Assembly (NCBI GenBank): GCA_009777635.1
Contig: WRLK01000003.1
Location: 32,061 to 96,060 of the forward strand
Direction of reading: 5' to 3'
Source of the DNA: Oscillospiraceae bacterium
GTDB taxonomy: Bacteria; Bacillota; Clostridia; Oscillospirales; Ruminococcaceae
Length of the DNA: 64,000 nucleotides
The position numbers were made by a program, and so were the translations under genes. Of the stretch, positions 33,364 through 43,066 are shown in pieces; positions within the stretch are counted from its first letter, which is position 1, and each line of letters opens with the position of its first letter. The notes beneath the pieces are model-generated. The model saw nothing but the letters and a program-made list of their open reading frames with translations, searched no databases and was not told the DNA's origin.

Positions 33364-33454
33364 TAAAATTTATAACGGTGCAGAATTATAGTCAATTAAC
33401 TATATTATTCGATTTACTCTGCAATCTATTCCCTGTCGTTTTCTTTTTTGTATG

Positions 33455-33483
33455 TTGACATGGCAAAAGCAAAATGGTAATAT
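33455..33483 (+). promoter_or_regulatory. Promoter of the KDG operon
   Basis: TTGACA (33455-33460), 17-base spacer, TAATAT (33478-33483), 60 bp ahead of the regulator gene. Confidence 0.65.
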
Positions 33484-33545
33484 GAGTTTATAAGTTTGTG
33501 ATTCATTAATAAAATTTTTGAAGAGGTTAACTTACAAAATAATTT

Positions 33546-34307
33546 ATGATGAAAAATGATAACATCGAGAAGACACAAGACATTATGGGCAAGGTGGCGC
33601 TTGGGATAAAAGCGCCGGAGGTTGTTGTAAATCAGTTAATCAAACTGATTCGTTCAAATAAGCTTGTACCCGGGGACAAATTGCCCTCGGAAAGGGAATT
33701 GTGCAAGATAACGGAAGTGAGCAGGCCATGTCTGCGCGAAGCGTTAAGGGCTCTTCAGGTTATGGGGATCATCGATATGCGTCATGGTTCAGGCGCTTTT
33801 ATCAAGCAGGTGGAGCCTAAAGCGATTCTTGATTATCTGGACATCGCCTTTATGATGGACGAATTAATGTACGACGACTTGTTCGTCGCACGCAAAGTTC
33901 TGGAAATGGCCGCGGCCCGGATGGCTGCTCAATTTATTACCGACGCGCAGCTTCTGGAGATTGAACAAAAGATCAATATGTCCGTAGGCGAGGTGGAAAA
34001 CGCAAAAGTCTTCATGCGCTTGGATTGCGACATCCATAACATGATTGTGCACGCGTCCGGCAACCGGATTCTTCAGGCTTTTGTTCAGTCCCTCACAAAA
34101 CCCAATCTTTATGCGCGCGAAATAACAATCCAAGATGAGGATTCCCGCAGACAGACGCTGCTGGACCATAAAAGAATCCTCAAAAGCCTAAAGGCGCGCG
34201 ACCCGGAAAAGGCAGCCGATTCAATAAAGGTACATCTTGACAATGTAGAAAGAACGTTTAATAAGATGAAAACTAACCGTATAATAGGATTTAGCAGGGA
34301 CGCATGA
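33546..34307 (+). CDS. GntR/FadR-family transcriptional regulator
   Basis: A 253-residue regulator: winged helix at about 25-90 (GDKLPSERELCKITEVSRPCLREALRALQ region, ending with MRHGSGAFI) and an all-helical FCD effector domain with DCDIHNMIVHASGN, whose Asp/His residues usually hold a metal. Placed before a 2-keto-3-deoxygluconate kinase and aldolase, it is likely their repressor, sensing KDG or a hexuronate. Two ATGs, 33546 and 33549, are possible; the ribosome site is weak. Confidence 0.87.
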   Translation: MMKNDNIEKTQDIMGKVALGIKAPEVVVNQLIKLIRSNKLVPGDKLPSERELCKITEVSRPCLREALRALQVMGIIDMRHGSGAFIKQVEPKAILDYLDIAFMMDELMYDDLFVARKVLEMAAARMAAQFITDAQLLEIEQKINMSVGEVENAKVFMRLDCDIHNMIVHASGNRILQAFVQSLTKPNLYAREITIQDEDSRRQTLLDHKRILKSLKARDPEKAADSIKVHLDNVERTFNKMKTNRIIGFSRDA

Positions 34308-34313
34308 TTATAT

Positions 34314-34341
34314 CCCTTATATGCCGGGCATATAAGGGTTT
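34314..34341 (+). terminator. Hairpin between the regulator and kdgK
   Basis: CCCTTATATGC (34314-34324) with 34328-34338, 3-base loop, followed by TTT. Probably a leaky terminator that lowers expression of, or separates, the metabolic genes. Confidence 0.55.
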
Positions 34342-34358
34342 AAGAAAGAGATGTTGAT

Positions 34359-35453
34359 ATGTTAAAGGTAAAACCAAAAGAAAGCTGCATGTTCGATGAG
34401 ATATCCCTTGGCGAGGTCATGCTGCGGCTCGACCCCGGAGAGGGGCGCATCCGCAACACCAGAAACTTCCGCGCATGGGAGGGCGGCGGCGAATATAACG
34501 TCGCGCGTGGGCTGCGTAAATGCTTTAAGCTTGACGCCGCTGTCGTGACTGCCTTTGCGGACAATGATATCGGCTGGCTGATTGAGGATTTAATTTTGCA
34601 GGGCGGCGTGGATACCCGTTTTATCAAATGGGTTCCTTACGACGGGATTGGCAGGAATGTGCGCAACGGGCTCAACTTCACCGAGCGGGGCTACGGCGTC
34701 CGCGGGGCCATCGGTATCAGCGACAGGGCGAACACCGCCGCGTCTAACTTAAAGCCCGGCGATATTGACTGGGAATATATCTTCGGCTCATGCGGCGCGC
34801 GCTGGTTCCATACCGGCGGGATATTCGCGGCGTTGTCCAAGACCTCCGCGCAGGTGGCGCTTGAGGCCGCGAAATGCGCAAAAACATACGGCACGATCGT
34901 AAGCTACGACTTGAACTACCGCCCGTCCCTATGGAAAGATATAGGAGGTAAGGAGAAAGCCCGGGAGGTTAACAGGGAAATCGCAAAATACGTCGACGTT
35001 ATGATCGGCAACGAGGAGGACTTCACCGCCTGCCTTGGCCTTGAGGTTGAGGGGCACGACGAGACCCTGTCCGAGCTCAACCTTGACGGCTATAAAAATA
35101 TGATTAACACAGCGTCCGACGCATATCCCAACTTCAAGGTGATCGGCACTACCCTAAGGACGGTCAAAACGGCGACAATCAACGACTGGTCAGCGATTTG
35201 CTGGGCCGAGGGCAAAGTGTACCAAGGCATGACGTTTGACGGCCTTGAAATCCTCGACCGCGTGGGCGGCGGGGACAGCTTTGCTTCCGGGCTGATATAC
35301 GGCCTTATGAGCGGCAAGGATTATCAGACCGCGCTCAATTACGGAATCTGCCACGGCGCGCTTGCCATGACGACCGCCGGCGATACGTCAACGGCGCTGC
35401 AAAAGGAAGTCGAAAACCTGATGAAAGGCGCGGGTGCGCGAGTACAACGATAA
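34359..35453 (+). CDS. kdgK: 2-keto-3-deoxygluconate kinase (PfkB family)
   Basis: Phosphorylates 2-keto-3-deoxygluconate to KDPG using ATP. The 364-residue PfkB kinase has the N-terminal EVMLRLDPGEGRIRN and GGEYNVARGL segments that mark the KDG kinase group, and the C-terminal RVGGGDSFASGLIYG with the catalytic Asp. Followed 13 bp later by KDPG aldolase, which uses its product. Somewhat longer than the 310-340 usual for KdgK. Confidence 0.88.
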   Translation: MLKVKPKESCMFDEISLGEVMLRLDPGEGRIRNTRNFRAWEGGGEYNVARGLRKCFKLDAAVVTAFADNDIGWLIEDLILQGGVDTRFIKWVPYDGIGRNVRNGLNFTERGYGVRGAIGISDRANTAASNLKPGDIDWEYIFGSCGARWFHTGGIFAALSKTSAQVALEAAKCAKTYGTIVSYDLNYRPSLWKDIGGKEKAREVNREIAKYVDVMIGNEEDFTACLGLEVEGHDETLSELNLDGYKNMINTASDAYPNFKVIGTTLRTVKTATINDWSAICWAEGKVYQGMTFDGLEILDRVGGGDSFASGLIYGLMSGKDYQTALNYGICHGALAMTTAGDTSTALQKEVENLMKGAGARVQR

Positions 35454-35466
35454 AGGAGCGATTTAA

Positions 35467-36117
35467 TTGAGCGATATTCTAAAACGGATTGGTGAAATCG
35501 GCATTGTTCCCGTTATCGCCATATCCGACGTGGAAAAGGCTGTACCTTTGGCAAGGGCATTGCTGGCGGGAGGTATTCCGTGCGTGGAAATAACCTTCCG
35601 CACGGCAGAGGGCGAGGAGTGCATCCGGCGCATCTCGGCGGAGGTTCCCGAAGTGCTCGTAGGCGCAGGCACAGTGCTTAAAACAGAGCAGGCAGACCGC
35701 GCCATAGAGGCGGGCGCGAAATTTCTCGTAAGCCCCGGTTTTAATCCGGCGGTTGTGTCTTACTGCGTTAAAAAGGGCGCAATAATCGTACCCGGCTGCT
35801 CCAATCCGTCGGATATGGAGGCGGCTATGGAACTCGGGATTGACACAGTCAAGTTTTTCCCCGCTGAGCAAGCGGGCGGGCTTTCTTACATTAAGGCGGT
35901 AGCAGCGCCATATACCGGCCTGCGGTTTATGCCTACGGGCGGCATCAATGCCGGAAACATCGGCAAATACTTGTCTTTTAACAAGATTGTGGCCTGCGGC
36001 GGCAGCTGGATGGCGACAAAAGAGCTCATCGACAGCGGCAGCTTCGATGAAATTACACGTCTTTGCAAAGAGGCGGTTCGGCTGGCACAAGATGCGAGGG
36101 GCCAAAATCGCACATGA
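35467..36117 (+). CDS. eda: KDPG aldolase
   Basis: Cleaves 2-keto-3-deoxy-6-phosphogluconate to pyruvate and glyceraldehyde 3-phosphate. The 216-residue class I aldolase shows the catalytic Glu in CVEITFRT, the phosphate-binding PTGGI and the Schiff-base Lys in DTVKFFPAEQAGG. Starts with TTG at 35467, nine bases after AAAGGAGC. With kdgK it forms the end of a hexuronate route or a partial Entner-Doudoroff pathway. Confidence 0.92.
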   Translation: MSDILKRIGEIGIVPVIAISDVEKAVPLARALLAGGIPCVEITFRTAEGEECIRRISAEVPEVLVGAGTVLKTEQADRAIEAGAKFLVSPGFNPAVVSYCVKKGAIIVPGCSNPSDMEAAMELGIDTVKFFPAEQAGGLSYIKAVAAPYTGLRFMPTGGINAGNIGKYLSFNKIVACGGSWMATKELIDSGSFDEITRLCKEAVRLAQDARGQNRT

Positions 36118-36210
36118 CGCCCGCTTATTCATGAAAGGCAGCAAGGAATGCTTCCGCCCGCCTAATGTGGCGCCGCTGTCAACTTTAACTATATAAGGAA
36201 GATTAGGCAG

Positions 36211-37827
36211 ATGGAACAGTATTGCATTTATCTGCGCAAATCCCGGTCTGATTCAGAAGTGGAAGACCGCGGTGGAGGCGAGACATTTGCCCGCCACAAA
36301 GCGGCATTGGATGAGCTTTCTCATCGAATGAATCTGAACGTAACAAAAACCTACCGTGAGGTTGTATCCGGTGAAACAATTTCAGACCGCCCGGTAATAC
36401 AACAGCTGCTCTCGGAGGTTGAACAAGGCTTGTGGGCCGGCGTCCTAGTCATGGAAGTGGAGCGTCTTGCGCGTGGCGATACAATCGATCAGGGTACTAT
36501 CGCAAAAATCTTCAAATACTCCGATACGAAAATTATCACGCCGATGAAAACCTATGACCCTAATGATGAATACGACGAAGAATTTTTTGAGTTTTCCTTG
36601 TTTATGAGCCGCAGGGAGTATAAAATTATCAATCGCCGCCTGCAACGCGGACGTCTGGCATCCGTCAAAGAGGGGAAATTCGTAGCTCATCGCCCCCCGT
36701 ATGGATACACGCGTAAAAAACTTGAAAAGGAAAAAGGCTGGACCCTTGAGCCTCATCCCGAGCAGGCGAAGGTTGTTCGCATGATATTTGATTTATGCGT
36801 CACAGGCGAACTGCAGCAGGATGGCAGCCGTAAACTCCTCGGCACATCGCTTATCGCCCGCCGTCTAAACCAATTGAAAATCCCCGCAAGCAACGGCGGA
36901 TTATGGGTTGTTGCAAGCGTTCGCAATATACTGATCAACCCCGCATACATCGGAAAAATAAGATGGAACTGGAAACCGGCAATCAAGAAAATGACGAATG
37001 GTCAAGTGCAGATTACACGGTCGAGATCTAAACCTGAGGATTGGATTATCGTTGACGGCCTGCACGAAGGTATCATAGATGAAGACGTATTTAACATGGC
37101 CGGGGAGATTATGAAAAACAATTCCCGCACGCCGGTTACAGACAGGAATGTTGTCAAAAATCCCCTTGCCGGAATCGTTATCTGTGGTAAATGCGGACGC
37201 CGCATGGTACGGCGCCCATACAACAATACAAAATATCCCGATACCCTGATGTGTGTTGCGCCGGAATGTCCGACTGTAAGCGTATTTTTGCATTCTGTAG
37301 AGGCAAGGGTGTTGGAAGCTCTGGAAGAATGGCTTGGAGAATACAAGCTCCAATGGGGGCTTGACGGCACAGCATCATCTCAAAAAAATACTAAAAACAA
37401 ATCGCATCTGGATTTGAAAAAGAAAGCTATGGATAAGATAACTGAAGAACTGGGAACGCTCCATATGCAAAAGAGCAAGCTGCACGACTTTCTTGAACAG
37501 GGAGTTTATGACGTCGAAACATTTAACAGCAGAGCGCATGAGCTTGGCGAACGTATACGGCAGACGGAGAATAGCCTTGCCGCCGTGGGCGCGGATGTGC
37601 AGCTTGAAGAAATGCGCGAGGAAAGCCGCACCATCGTTCCGAAGGCACAGCATATTCTTGATGTTTATCGCACACTTCCAGACGCTAAATCCAAGAACGA
37701 CATGCTCAAAATAATCATCGAAAAAGTCGTATATGCAAAAGAAAAAGGCGGCAGGTGGCACAGCTCGCCGGATGACTTTGAAATTATTCTTTATCCCAAA
37801 TTGCCGATAGCGAAAAATCATTATTGA
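36211..37827 (+). CDS. Large serine recombinase
   Basis: A 538-residue site-specific recombinase. Resolvase domain about 1-150 with the catalytic Ser in IYLRKSRSDSE and the conserved Arg in VERLARGD; then the recombinase domain (RPPYGYTRKK), a zinc ribbon (VICGKCGRRMVRRP...CVAPEC) and a coiled-coil region. This is the type used by phages and integrative elements such as TnpX. No other phage or transposon genes adjoin it, and no flanking direct repeat was found by eye, so it is a lone or stranded recombinase between the KDG operon and modABC. Confidence 0.88.
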   Translation: MEQYCIYLRKSRSDSEVEDRGGGETFARHKAALDELSHRMNLNVTKTYREVVSGETISDRPVIQQLLSEVEQGLWAGVLVMEVERLARGDTIDQGTIAKIFKYSDTKIITPMKTYDPNDEYDEEFFEFSLFMSRREYKIINRRLQRGRLASVKEGKFVAHRPPYGYTRKKLEKEKGWTLEPHPEQAKVVRMIFDLCVTGELQQDGSRKLLGTSLIARRLNQLKIPASNGGLWVVASVRNILINPAYIGKIRWNWKPAIKKMTNGQVQITRSRSKPEDWIIVDGLHEGIIDEDVFNMAGEIMKNNSRTPVTDRNVVKNPLAGIVICGKCGRRMVRRPYNNTKYPDTLMCVAPECPTVSVFLHSVEARVLEALEEWLGEYKLQWGLDGTASSQKNTKNKSHLDLKKKAMDKITEELGTLHMQKSKLHDFLEQGVYDVETFNSRAHELGERIRQTENSLAAVGADVQLEEMREESRTIVPKAQHILDVYRTLPDAKSKNDMLKIIIEKVVYAKEKGGRWHSSPDDFEIILYPKLPIAKNHY

Positions 37828-37857
37828 TAACATAATTGACCGGAAGAGCTCGGACAC

Positions 37858-38127
37858 ATGGAGATGATTTCAGCCTTGGTTTACCAATTGACACAAAACC
37901 TTTGCATCGATGAAATCAAAAAATCAGGATTCGATGCATATTTTGTAGACCATACGGCCGGTATTTATCCGGTTTCTGCGGCGGGAATCCCGTTTAGCGT
38001 GTCGGCGCTCGCATCGAAAGGCGACATTATCACCGATTTGCATGAGGATTTGGCCGCGGATGGTGCAACCGCACAAAGACAACAGGGATATATACGCTCA
38101 TACAGCGCGATTTTACGGGTTGGATAA
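37858..38127 (+). CDS. Hypothetical protein, 89 residues
   Basis: Not recognised. The frame has an ATG with GGAAGAG 10 bases upstream and ordinary codon use. No membrane segment or signal peptide. The stretch SALASKGDIITDLHEDLAADG faintly recalls the EDIGRHNAVDK region of FdhD, and the neighbouring molybdate transporter would fit, but the resemblance is too weak to name it. It could also be a fragment left beside the recombinase. The 117 bp after it hold only the modA leader. Confidence 0.45.
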   Translation: MEMISALVYQLTQNLCIDEIKKSGFDAYFVDHTAGIYPVSAAGIPFSVSALASKGDIITDLHEDLAADGATAQRQQGYIRSYSAILRVG

Positions 38128-38244
38128 ATTTGAAAAAACGGCATACTGATCCCGCACAAGAACAACAAATTGACACGATAAGGACAAAGCGTGTAAATCC
38201 ACGTTTTGAATAAATTTTGCGAAAAGCAAAAGGAGTAGGTAAAA

Positions 38245-39150
38245 ATGAAAAGAGCATACGCCATCATGCTTGCGCTGGTTTTCGCGTTGAGCATGGCCGC
38301 CTGCGGCGGTTCAAGCCCAGCCCCCGGCGAATCGGACGCCAATGCAAATCAGCCCGATGCACCCTCTGTTTCCGCAGAAACGCCCGCTCCGCCGCCCGAA
38401 CCCGATATCGCCGACGATATTGAGTTGATTGTGTTTGCGGCGGCGTCCATGACCGAAACCCTTGAAGAAATTGCTGTCTTGTATGCAAATGCGGCTCCAA
38501 ATGTAAAGCTGGTATTCAATTTTGACTCCTCAGGCACATTAAAAACACAAATTCAAGAGGGCGCATACTGTGACTTGTTCATATCCGCAGGGCAAAGGCA
38601 AATGGACCAGCTTGATATGAAAGCTTCCGATGAGGTTAATACGGAGGGCCTTGATTTTGTGTTGGCAGATACACGTATTGACCTTTTGGAAAACAAGGTC
38701 ACGCTGGTAGTTCCGGTGGAAAATCCAAAAAACATAAACAGCTTTGATGATATGGCGGCGGCTCTTTCTTCCGGTGATATCCTTATGGCTATGGGAAACA
38801 GCGATGTGCCTGTCGGGCAGTACACGCAAAGAATTTTGCAGTACTATAATCTGGACGAAGAAGCCCTTGCAAATTCCGGTGTAATCACTTACGGAAGCAA
38901 CGTTAAAGAGGTTACGACCCAAGTTGCCGAAGCAAGCGTAGATTGCGGAATCATTTACTGTACCGATGCCTTTAGCGCCGGATTGGAAATAGTTGATTCG
39001 GCAACCGCCGACATGTGCGGACAAGTTATCTATCCGGCCGCCGTGCTGAACATCAGCAATCATATTGATGCGGCAAAAGAATTCCTTGATTATTTGACCG
39101 GCAGCGAAGCCATGTCCGTTTTTGAAAAAGTAGGATTTTCCCCCGCATAG
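38245..39150 (+). CDS. modA: Molybdate/tungstate ABC transporter, substrate-binding lipoprotein
   Basis: A 301-residue lipoprotein: signal peptide with lipobox LSMAAC (Cys at about residue 18), a Pro/Ala-rich linker, then a ModA-type periplasmic-binding fold (FAAASMTETLEEIA, FNFDSSGTLKTQI, DLFISAGQRQMDQL, AMGNSDVPVGQYTQRIL). Captures molybdate, possibly tungstate, outside the membrane. AAAAGGAG ribosome site. Head of modABC; supplies metal for the pterin enzyme encoded 10 kb away. Confidence 0.92.
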   Translation: MKRAYAIMLALVFALSMAACGGSSPAPGESDANANQPDAPSVSAETPAPPPEPDIADDIELIVFAAASMTETLEEIAVLYANAAPNVKLVFNFDSSGTLKTQIQEGAYCDLFISAGQRQMDQLDMKASDEVNTEGLDFVLADTRIDLLENKVTLVVPVENPKNINSFDDMAAALSSGDILMAMGNSDVPVGQYTQRILQYYNLDEEALANSGVITYGSNVKEVTTQVAEASVDCGIIYCTDAFSAGLEIVDSATADMCGQVIYPAAVLNISNHIDAAKEFLDYLTGSEAMSVFEKVGFSPA

Positions 39151-39164
39151 CTTTATGAATTCGT

Positions 39165-39199
39165 GAAATGCATGGAGGGGTTTTCTCTCCATGCATTTC
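39165..39199. repeat. Hairpin between modA and modB
   Basis: Perfect 13-bp inverted repeat GAAATGCATGGAG (39165-39177) with 39187-39199, 9-base loop and no long T-run. Probably lets modA be expressed more than modB and modC, as is common in such operons. Confidence 0.7.
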
Positions 39200-39217
39200 T
39201 ATAAAAGTTGGTGTGAA

Positions 39218-39889
39218 ATGATGGACTTATTTCCTCTGTGGAATTCTCTGCGGATTGCGGCGATTAGTTGCGCCATCGTATTTTTTACAGGTATTTTCAC
39301 CGCTTATTATGCCGCAAGGCTCCCCCGCATCATAAAGGGCTTTCTCGATGTGTTTTTAACGCTCCCTCTGGTATTGCCGCCAACGGTTTGCGGGTATTTT
39401 CTGCTGGTGCTTTTTGGAAACAGGCGTCCGCTCGGTATATTTCTGTCGCAATTTGGAATCAGGTTCCCCATGACTTGGTACGGCGGTATATTAGCCGCAA
39501 GCCTAGTAGCTTTTCCATTGATGTATCGTATAGCACGCGGCGCTTTTGAGAGCTTTGATAAAACGCTTGATTATTCAGGCAAAACCCTCGGCCTGAGCAA
39601 TACATATATTTTTTGGCGCGTCCGTATGCCTGCTTGCCGTCAGGGAATTTTAGCCGGCGCCGTCCTGTCCTTCGCACGTGCCTTAGGCGAATTTGGCGCA
39701 ACCAGTATGTTAATCGGTTACACCCCCGGCAGAACCGCGACCATATCCACAACCGTATACCAGTTATGGCGTACTAACAGCGAAGCGGAGGCGTTTAGAT
39801 GGGTGATGATAAACATAGCGATCAGCGCGGTTGTTTTGCTTGCGGTGAATATGCTTGAACAGCGCAGCAAAAAGGCGGTGACAGGATGA
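39218..39889 (+). CDS. modB: Molybdate ABC transporter permease
   Basis: About 223 residues with five or so membrane helices and the EAA loop typical of ModB: ALGEFGATSMLIGYTPGRT. The start is taken at 39218 (MMDLFPLWNSLR) because an earlier in-frame ATG at 39191 lies inside the hairpin. Its stop overlaps the modC start by 4 bp. Confidence 0.9.
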   Translation: MMDLFPLWNSLRIAAISCAIVFFTGIFTAYYAARLPRIIKGFLDVFLTLPLVLPPTVCGYFLLVLFGNRRPLGIFLSQFGIRFPMTWYGGILAASLVAFPLMYRIARGAFESFDKTLDYSGKTLGLSNTYIFWRVRMPACRQGILAGAVLSFARALGEFGATSMLIGYTPGRTATISTTVYQLWRTNSEAEAFRWVMINIAISAVVLLAVNMLEQRSKKAVTG

Positions 39890-41056
39890 GCCTGTTTGTT
39901 GATATTGAAAAAAGGCTTGGAAAATTCAAGCTGGAGCTAAAATTTGAAACAAACAGCGGAGTGCTGGGCTTACTTGGCGCTTCCGGCAGCGGCAAAAGCA
40001 TGACGCTTAAATGTATTGCCGGAATTGAAAGGCCTGATCGAGGAAAGGTCGTATTAGACGGCGTGACCCTGTTTGACTCTGAATCCGGCGTAAATCTGCC
40101 GCCCCAAAAACGCAGGGTAGGATATTTGTTTCAGAATTACGCCTTGTTCCCGAATATGACTGTCAGTCAAAACATATTGTGCGGGTTATACAGGGATAAA
40201 AGCAAGCCAAATAAAGAAAAAGCCTTAAATGAAATCCTTGACCTTTTCCAACTCGGAGGGTTGGAAAGTCATAAGCCTTCACAGCTTTCCGGCGGTCAGC
40301 AACAGAGAGTTGCGCTTGCACGGATTTTGGTCGGCAGCCCAAACCTGCTTATGCTTGATGAACCCTTCAGCGCGTTGGACGGTCATCTGCGCGGTCATTT
40401 GCAGATTCAAATGCGTCATCTATTGCAGAAATTCGGTAAGAATGCACTGAATTTTGGTCGGCAGCCCAAACCTGCTTATGCTTGATGAACCCTTCAGCGC
40501 GTTGGACGGTCATCTGCGCGGTCATTTGCAGATTCAAATGCGTCATCTATTGCAGAAATTCGGTAAGAATGCACTGATGATTACTCACAACCGAAATGAG
40601 GCATATCGCCTATGCCAAAAAGTTGCGCTGCTGGATGACGGCGAAATAATTGCATTAAAAAACACTAAGGAATTGTTTTCAAACCCTGAAAGCCGTCAGG
40701 CGGCGCTGCTCACCGGCTGTAAAAACGTAGTGGATGCAAAAAAAGCGGGCGAATATGAAGTTGATGTTCCGTCATGGGGCGTCCGCCTAAGCACTGCGCT
40801 GCCAATACAAAACAACTTGTGCGCTATAGCAATCCGCGCCCACTATTTTAATCCTAAAACCGAACAGAATCGTTATCCTGTTAACTTTACATGTGAAATA
40901 GAGGAACCCTTTGAGTATATTCTCCAGTTCAGGCATAAGAATCAGGTAAAAGATTCACCTGATATATGGTGGAGAATTGCAAAGGATAAAAAAGGAAATC
41001 AACTGCCGGCCGAGCTTGGCATTGCCTCTGTGAATATTCTGCCCTTGTATAGGTAG
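39886..41056 (+). pseudogene. modC: Molybdate ABC transporter ATPase, interrupted by a tandem duplication
   Basis: The frame opens normally: Walker A LGASGSGKSMTLK near residue 35, signature LSGGQQQRVALARI near 130, Walker B LLMLDEPFSALDGH. A 127-bp segment (40324-40450) is then repeated exactly at 40451-40577. Because 127 is not a multiple of three, the first frame stops at 40485 after 199 residues, and the proper C-terminal half (LMITHNRNEAYR onward, with a TOBE domain) continues only in the second copy's frame. Removing one unit gives a continuous 347-codon ModC of normal length. As written the gene cannot make a full ATPase. Confidence 0.9.
40324..40577 (+). repeat. Perfect 127-bp tandem duplication inside modC
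   Basis: Units 40324-40450 and 40451-40577 are identical by direct comparison; the flanking bases differ (g/a on the left, a/t on the right), which fixes the limits. No microhomology is seen at the junction. The unit covers Walker B, the D-loop and part of the following helix. Confidence 0.95.
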
Positions 41057-41075
41057 CTTTGCGTTACAAAAAACG

Positions 41076-41118
41076 AACTGCCAAGCGCTTAACTCTCGCG
41101 TGGCAGTTTGTGTTTTTG
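41076..41118. terminator. Bidirectional terminator between modC and acpP
   Basis: AACTGCCA (41076-41083) pairs with 41101-41108, extended by GCG/CGC, with TGTGTTTTTG to the right and AAAAAA to the left. Serves the converging modABC and fatty acid operons. Confidence 0.75.
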
Positions 41119-41120
41119 TA

Positions 41121-41351
41121 TTAATCCTTTTTAGACTCAATGTATTTTACGATATCGCCGACAGTTTTCATGTTTTCGATTTCGTCGTCCGGGATTTCCA
41201 TGTCGAATTCCTCTTCAAGGCTCATAACCATATCGACAACATCCAGGGAATCCGCCCCCAGGTTGTCAATGATCAGGCTTTCCATCGTGACCGACTCGTC
41301 CTCAACGTCAAGCTGGTCGACCAGAATTGCCTTAACCTTGTCAAATATCAT
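41121..41351 (-). CDS. acpP: Acyl carrier protein
   Basis: A 76-residue acidic four-helix protein with the phosphopantetheine site GADSLDVVDMVM (Ser in DSL at about residue 36). Carries growing fatty acyl chains. GGAGGAGG ribosome site. It is the last gene of the fab/acc cluster, 45 bp after accA. Confidence 0.95.
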   Translation of the reverse strand: MIFDKVKAILVDQLDVEDESVTMESLIIDNLGADSLDVVDMVMSLEEEFDMEIPDDEIENMKTVGDIVKYIESKKD

Positions 41352-41396
41352 TGCGCTGGCACCTCCTCCTGTTTGTTTTAAGGGCTTCGCTTGGAT

Positions 41397-42200
41397 CTAT
41401 TCCGCGAACGTCCCTATCTTACGAAATTTAATATACCTTGTTTCCAACAAATTATCAATAGGTATTTGCGATAAATTTGAAATTTCTTGCTTTAAAAACT
41501 GTGAAATCGCATCAGCCGCAAGTCCCGGCCTTTTTTGAGCGCCGCCGACAGGCTCCGGGATTACCGCGTCGCATACGCCGAAACCCTGTAAATCCTCGGC
41601 TGTTATCTTGATCATATTGGCGGCTTCCTTTTCCCTTGACGCGTCCTTCCATAAAATACTCGCAAATCCCCGCGGCGAGATAACCGAATACGTCGCGTTT
41701 TGCAGCATGGCAAGCTTGTCGCATACCGCAAGGCCCAAGGCCCCGCCGCTGCCGCCCTCGCCAAGTATGACGGAGACCACCGGCGTTTTAAGGCGCATCA
41801 TTTCCATCTGGTTTCTGGCAATCGCCTCGTGCTGTCCTCGCTCCTCGGCGCCCACTCCGCAGTACGCGCCCGGAGTATCGACAAAGCATATGACGGGACG
41901 CCCGAATTTTTCAGCCTGCTTCATCAGCCTGAGCGCCTTGCGGTAGCCCTCCGGATGCGCCATTGCGAAATTTGTTTTTTTGTTGTCTTCAAGGGTCCTG
42001 CCCTTTACATGGGCTATGACCGTTACAGGCATGCGCTCAAACCGCGCGATACCGCCGATGATCGCCGAATCGTCGCCGAAACAGCGGTCGCCGTGCATCT
42101 CCATGAAATGCGTGAATATCATCGGGATGTAATCCCGCGCCGTAGGACGGTTTTTCTGCTTTACAAGCTCGATGCGCTCCCATGCCGTCAGCTTGCTCAT
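41397..42200 (-). CDS. accA: Acetyl-CoA carboxylase, carboxyltransferase subunit alpha
   Basis: A 267-residue subunit that with AccD moves the carboxyl group from biotin to acetyl-CoA, giving malonyl-CoA. Family features: [54 protein letters not shown] and [11 protein letters not shown], which form the crotonase-fold active site. Start overlaps the accD stop by 4 bp. Confidence 0.94.
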   Translation of the reverse strand: MSKLTAWERIELVKQKNRPTARDYIPMIFTHFMEMHGDRCFGDDSAIIGGIARFERMPVTVIAHVKGRTLEDNKKTNFAMAHPEGYRKALRLMKQAEKFGRPVICFVDTPGAYCGVGAEERGQHEAIARNQMEMMRLKTPVVSVILGEGGSGGALGLAVCDKLAMLQNATYSVISPRGFASILWKDASREKEAANMIKITAEDLQGFGVCDAVIPEPVGGAQKRPGLAADAISQFLKQEISNLSQIPIDNLLETRYIKFRKIGTFAE

Positions 42201-43066
42201 GACCCCGCCCCCTTTTCCTTTGCGTGAAAGCGCAAAAGCCTGCCCAGAGTCTTTCGCATGGATTTTCTGTCCACCAGCATATCGATGAAGCCGTGCTCCA
42301 TGAAGAACTCGGCGCTTTGGAAGTCGTCCGGCAGCCGCTGCCTGATGGTGCTCTCGATCACGCGCCTGCCCGCAAAGCCGATTAATACTTTCGGCTCGGC
42401 GATCGTGATGTCGCCAAGGCTTGCGAAGCTCGCGGCGACGCCGCCTGTCGTGGGATCGGTCACAACCGCGATGTACAAAAGCCCGGCCTCGTCAAAGCGC
42501 GCGACGGCGCCCGAGGTTTTCGCCATCTGCATCAGCGAGATGATTCCCTCCTGCATTCTAGCGCCGCCCGACGCCGTGAACAGGATGACCGGCAGCTTAA
42601 GCTCGGTAGCATGCTCGAAAGCCCTTGTAATTTTTTCGCCCACGACTGAGCCCATCGACGCCATCATAAAGTGCGAATCCATGATCCCAATCACGCACGG
42701 CTGCCCTTCGATCTCGCATTTTCCGGTAACCACCGCTTCGGTCAGTCCCGTCTGCTTTTGCAAGCCCGCGATTTTTTCGGGATACCCCTCAAAATCGATG
42801 GGATTTAAGCTGGTCATGCCCTTGTCGTACTCGTCGAAGGAACCCGCGTCAACCGTTATTTGAATCCGCTCTGTTGCGGTGAGGCGCGCATGGTAATTAC
42901 AGTGCGGACATGTCTTATCCGAGATTTTAAAGTTTTCCATAAACTCGGGCTTTTGGCATCTCGGGCATTTGAACATCAGGTCCGCGGGTACGTTCACCTT
43001 TTCGTCGGACTTCACAGGCGCGATACCGGCACGGTTTTTTACCACGTCAAACAAATCTTCAAGCAA
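42197..43066 (-). CDS. accD: Acetyl-CoA carboxylase, carboxyltransferase subunit beta
   Basis: A 289-residue subunit with an N-terminal Cys4 zinc ribbon ([11 protein letters not shown] and KTCPHCNYH) and a crotonase-like domain with [22 protein letters not shown] (split: [12 protein letters not shown]). The start codon is TTG directly abutting the accC stop. Partner of AccA. Confidence 0.94.
   Translation of the reverse strand: MLEDLFDVVKNRAGIAPVKSDEKVNVPADLMFKCPRCQKPEFMENFKISDKTCPHCNYHARLTATERIQITVDAGSFDEYDKGMTSLNPIDFEGYPEKIAGLQKQTGLTEAVVTGKCEIEGQPCVIGIMDSHFMMASMGSVVGEKITRAFEHATELKLPVILFTASGGARMQEGIISLMQMAKTSGAVARFDEAGLLYIAVVTDPTTGGVAASFASLGDITIAEPKVLIGFAGRRVIESTIRQRLPDDFQSAEFFMEHGFIDMLVDRKSMRKTLGRLLRFHAKEKGAGS

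Noticed and set aside
36150..37900. Attachment-site direct repeats around the serine recombinase
   Set aside because: Only short chance matches such as GGAAGA were seen on both sides.
37858..38127. FdhD (formate dehydrogenase accessory) fragment
   Set aside because: Similarity is confined to a dozen residues near an EDIG-like motif and lacks the Cys pair and spacing of FdhD.
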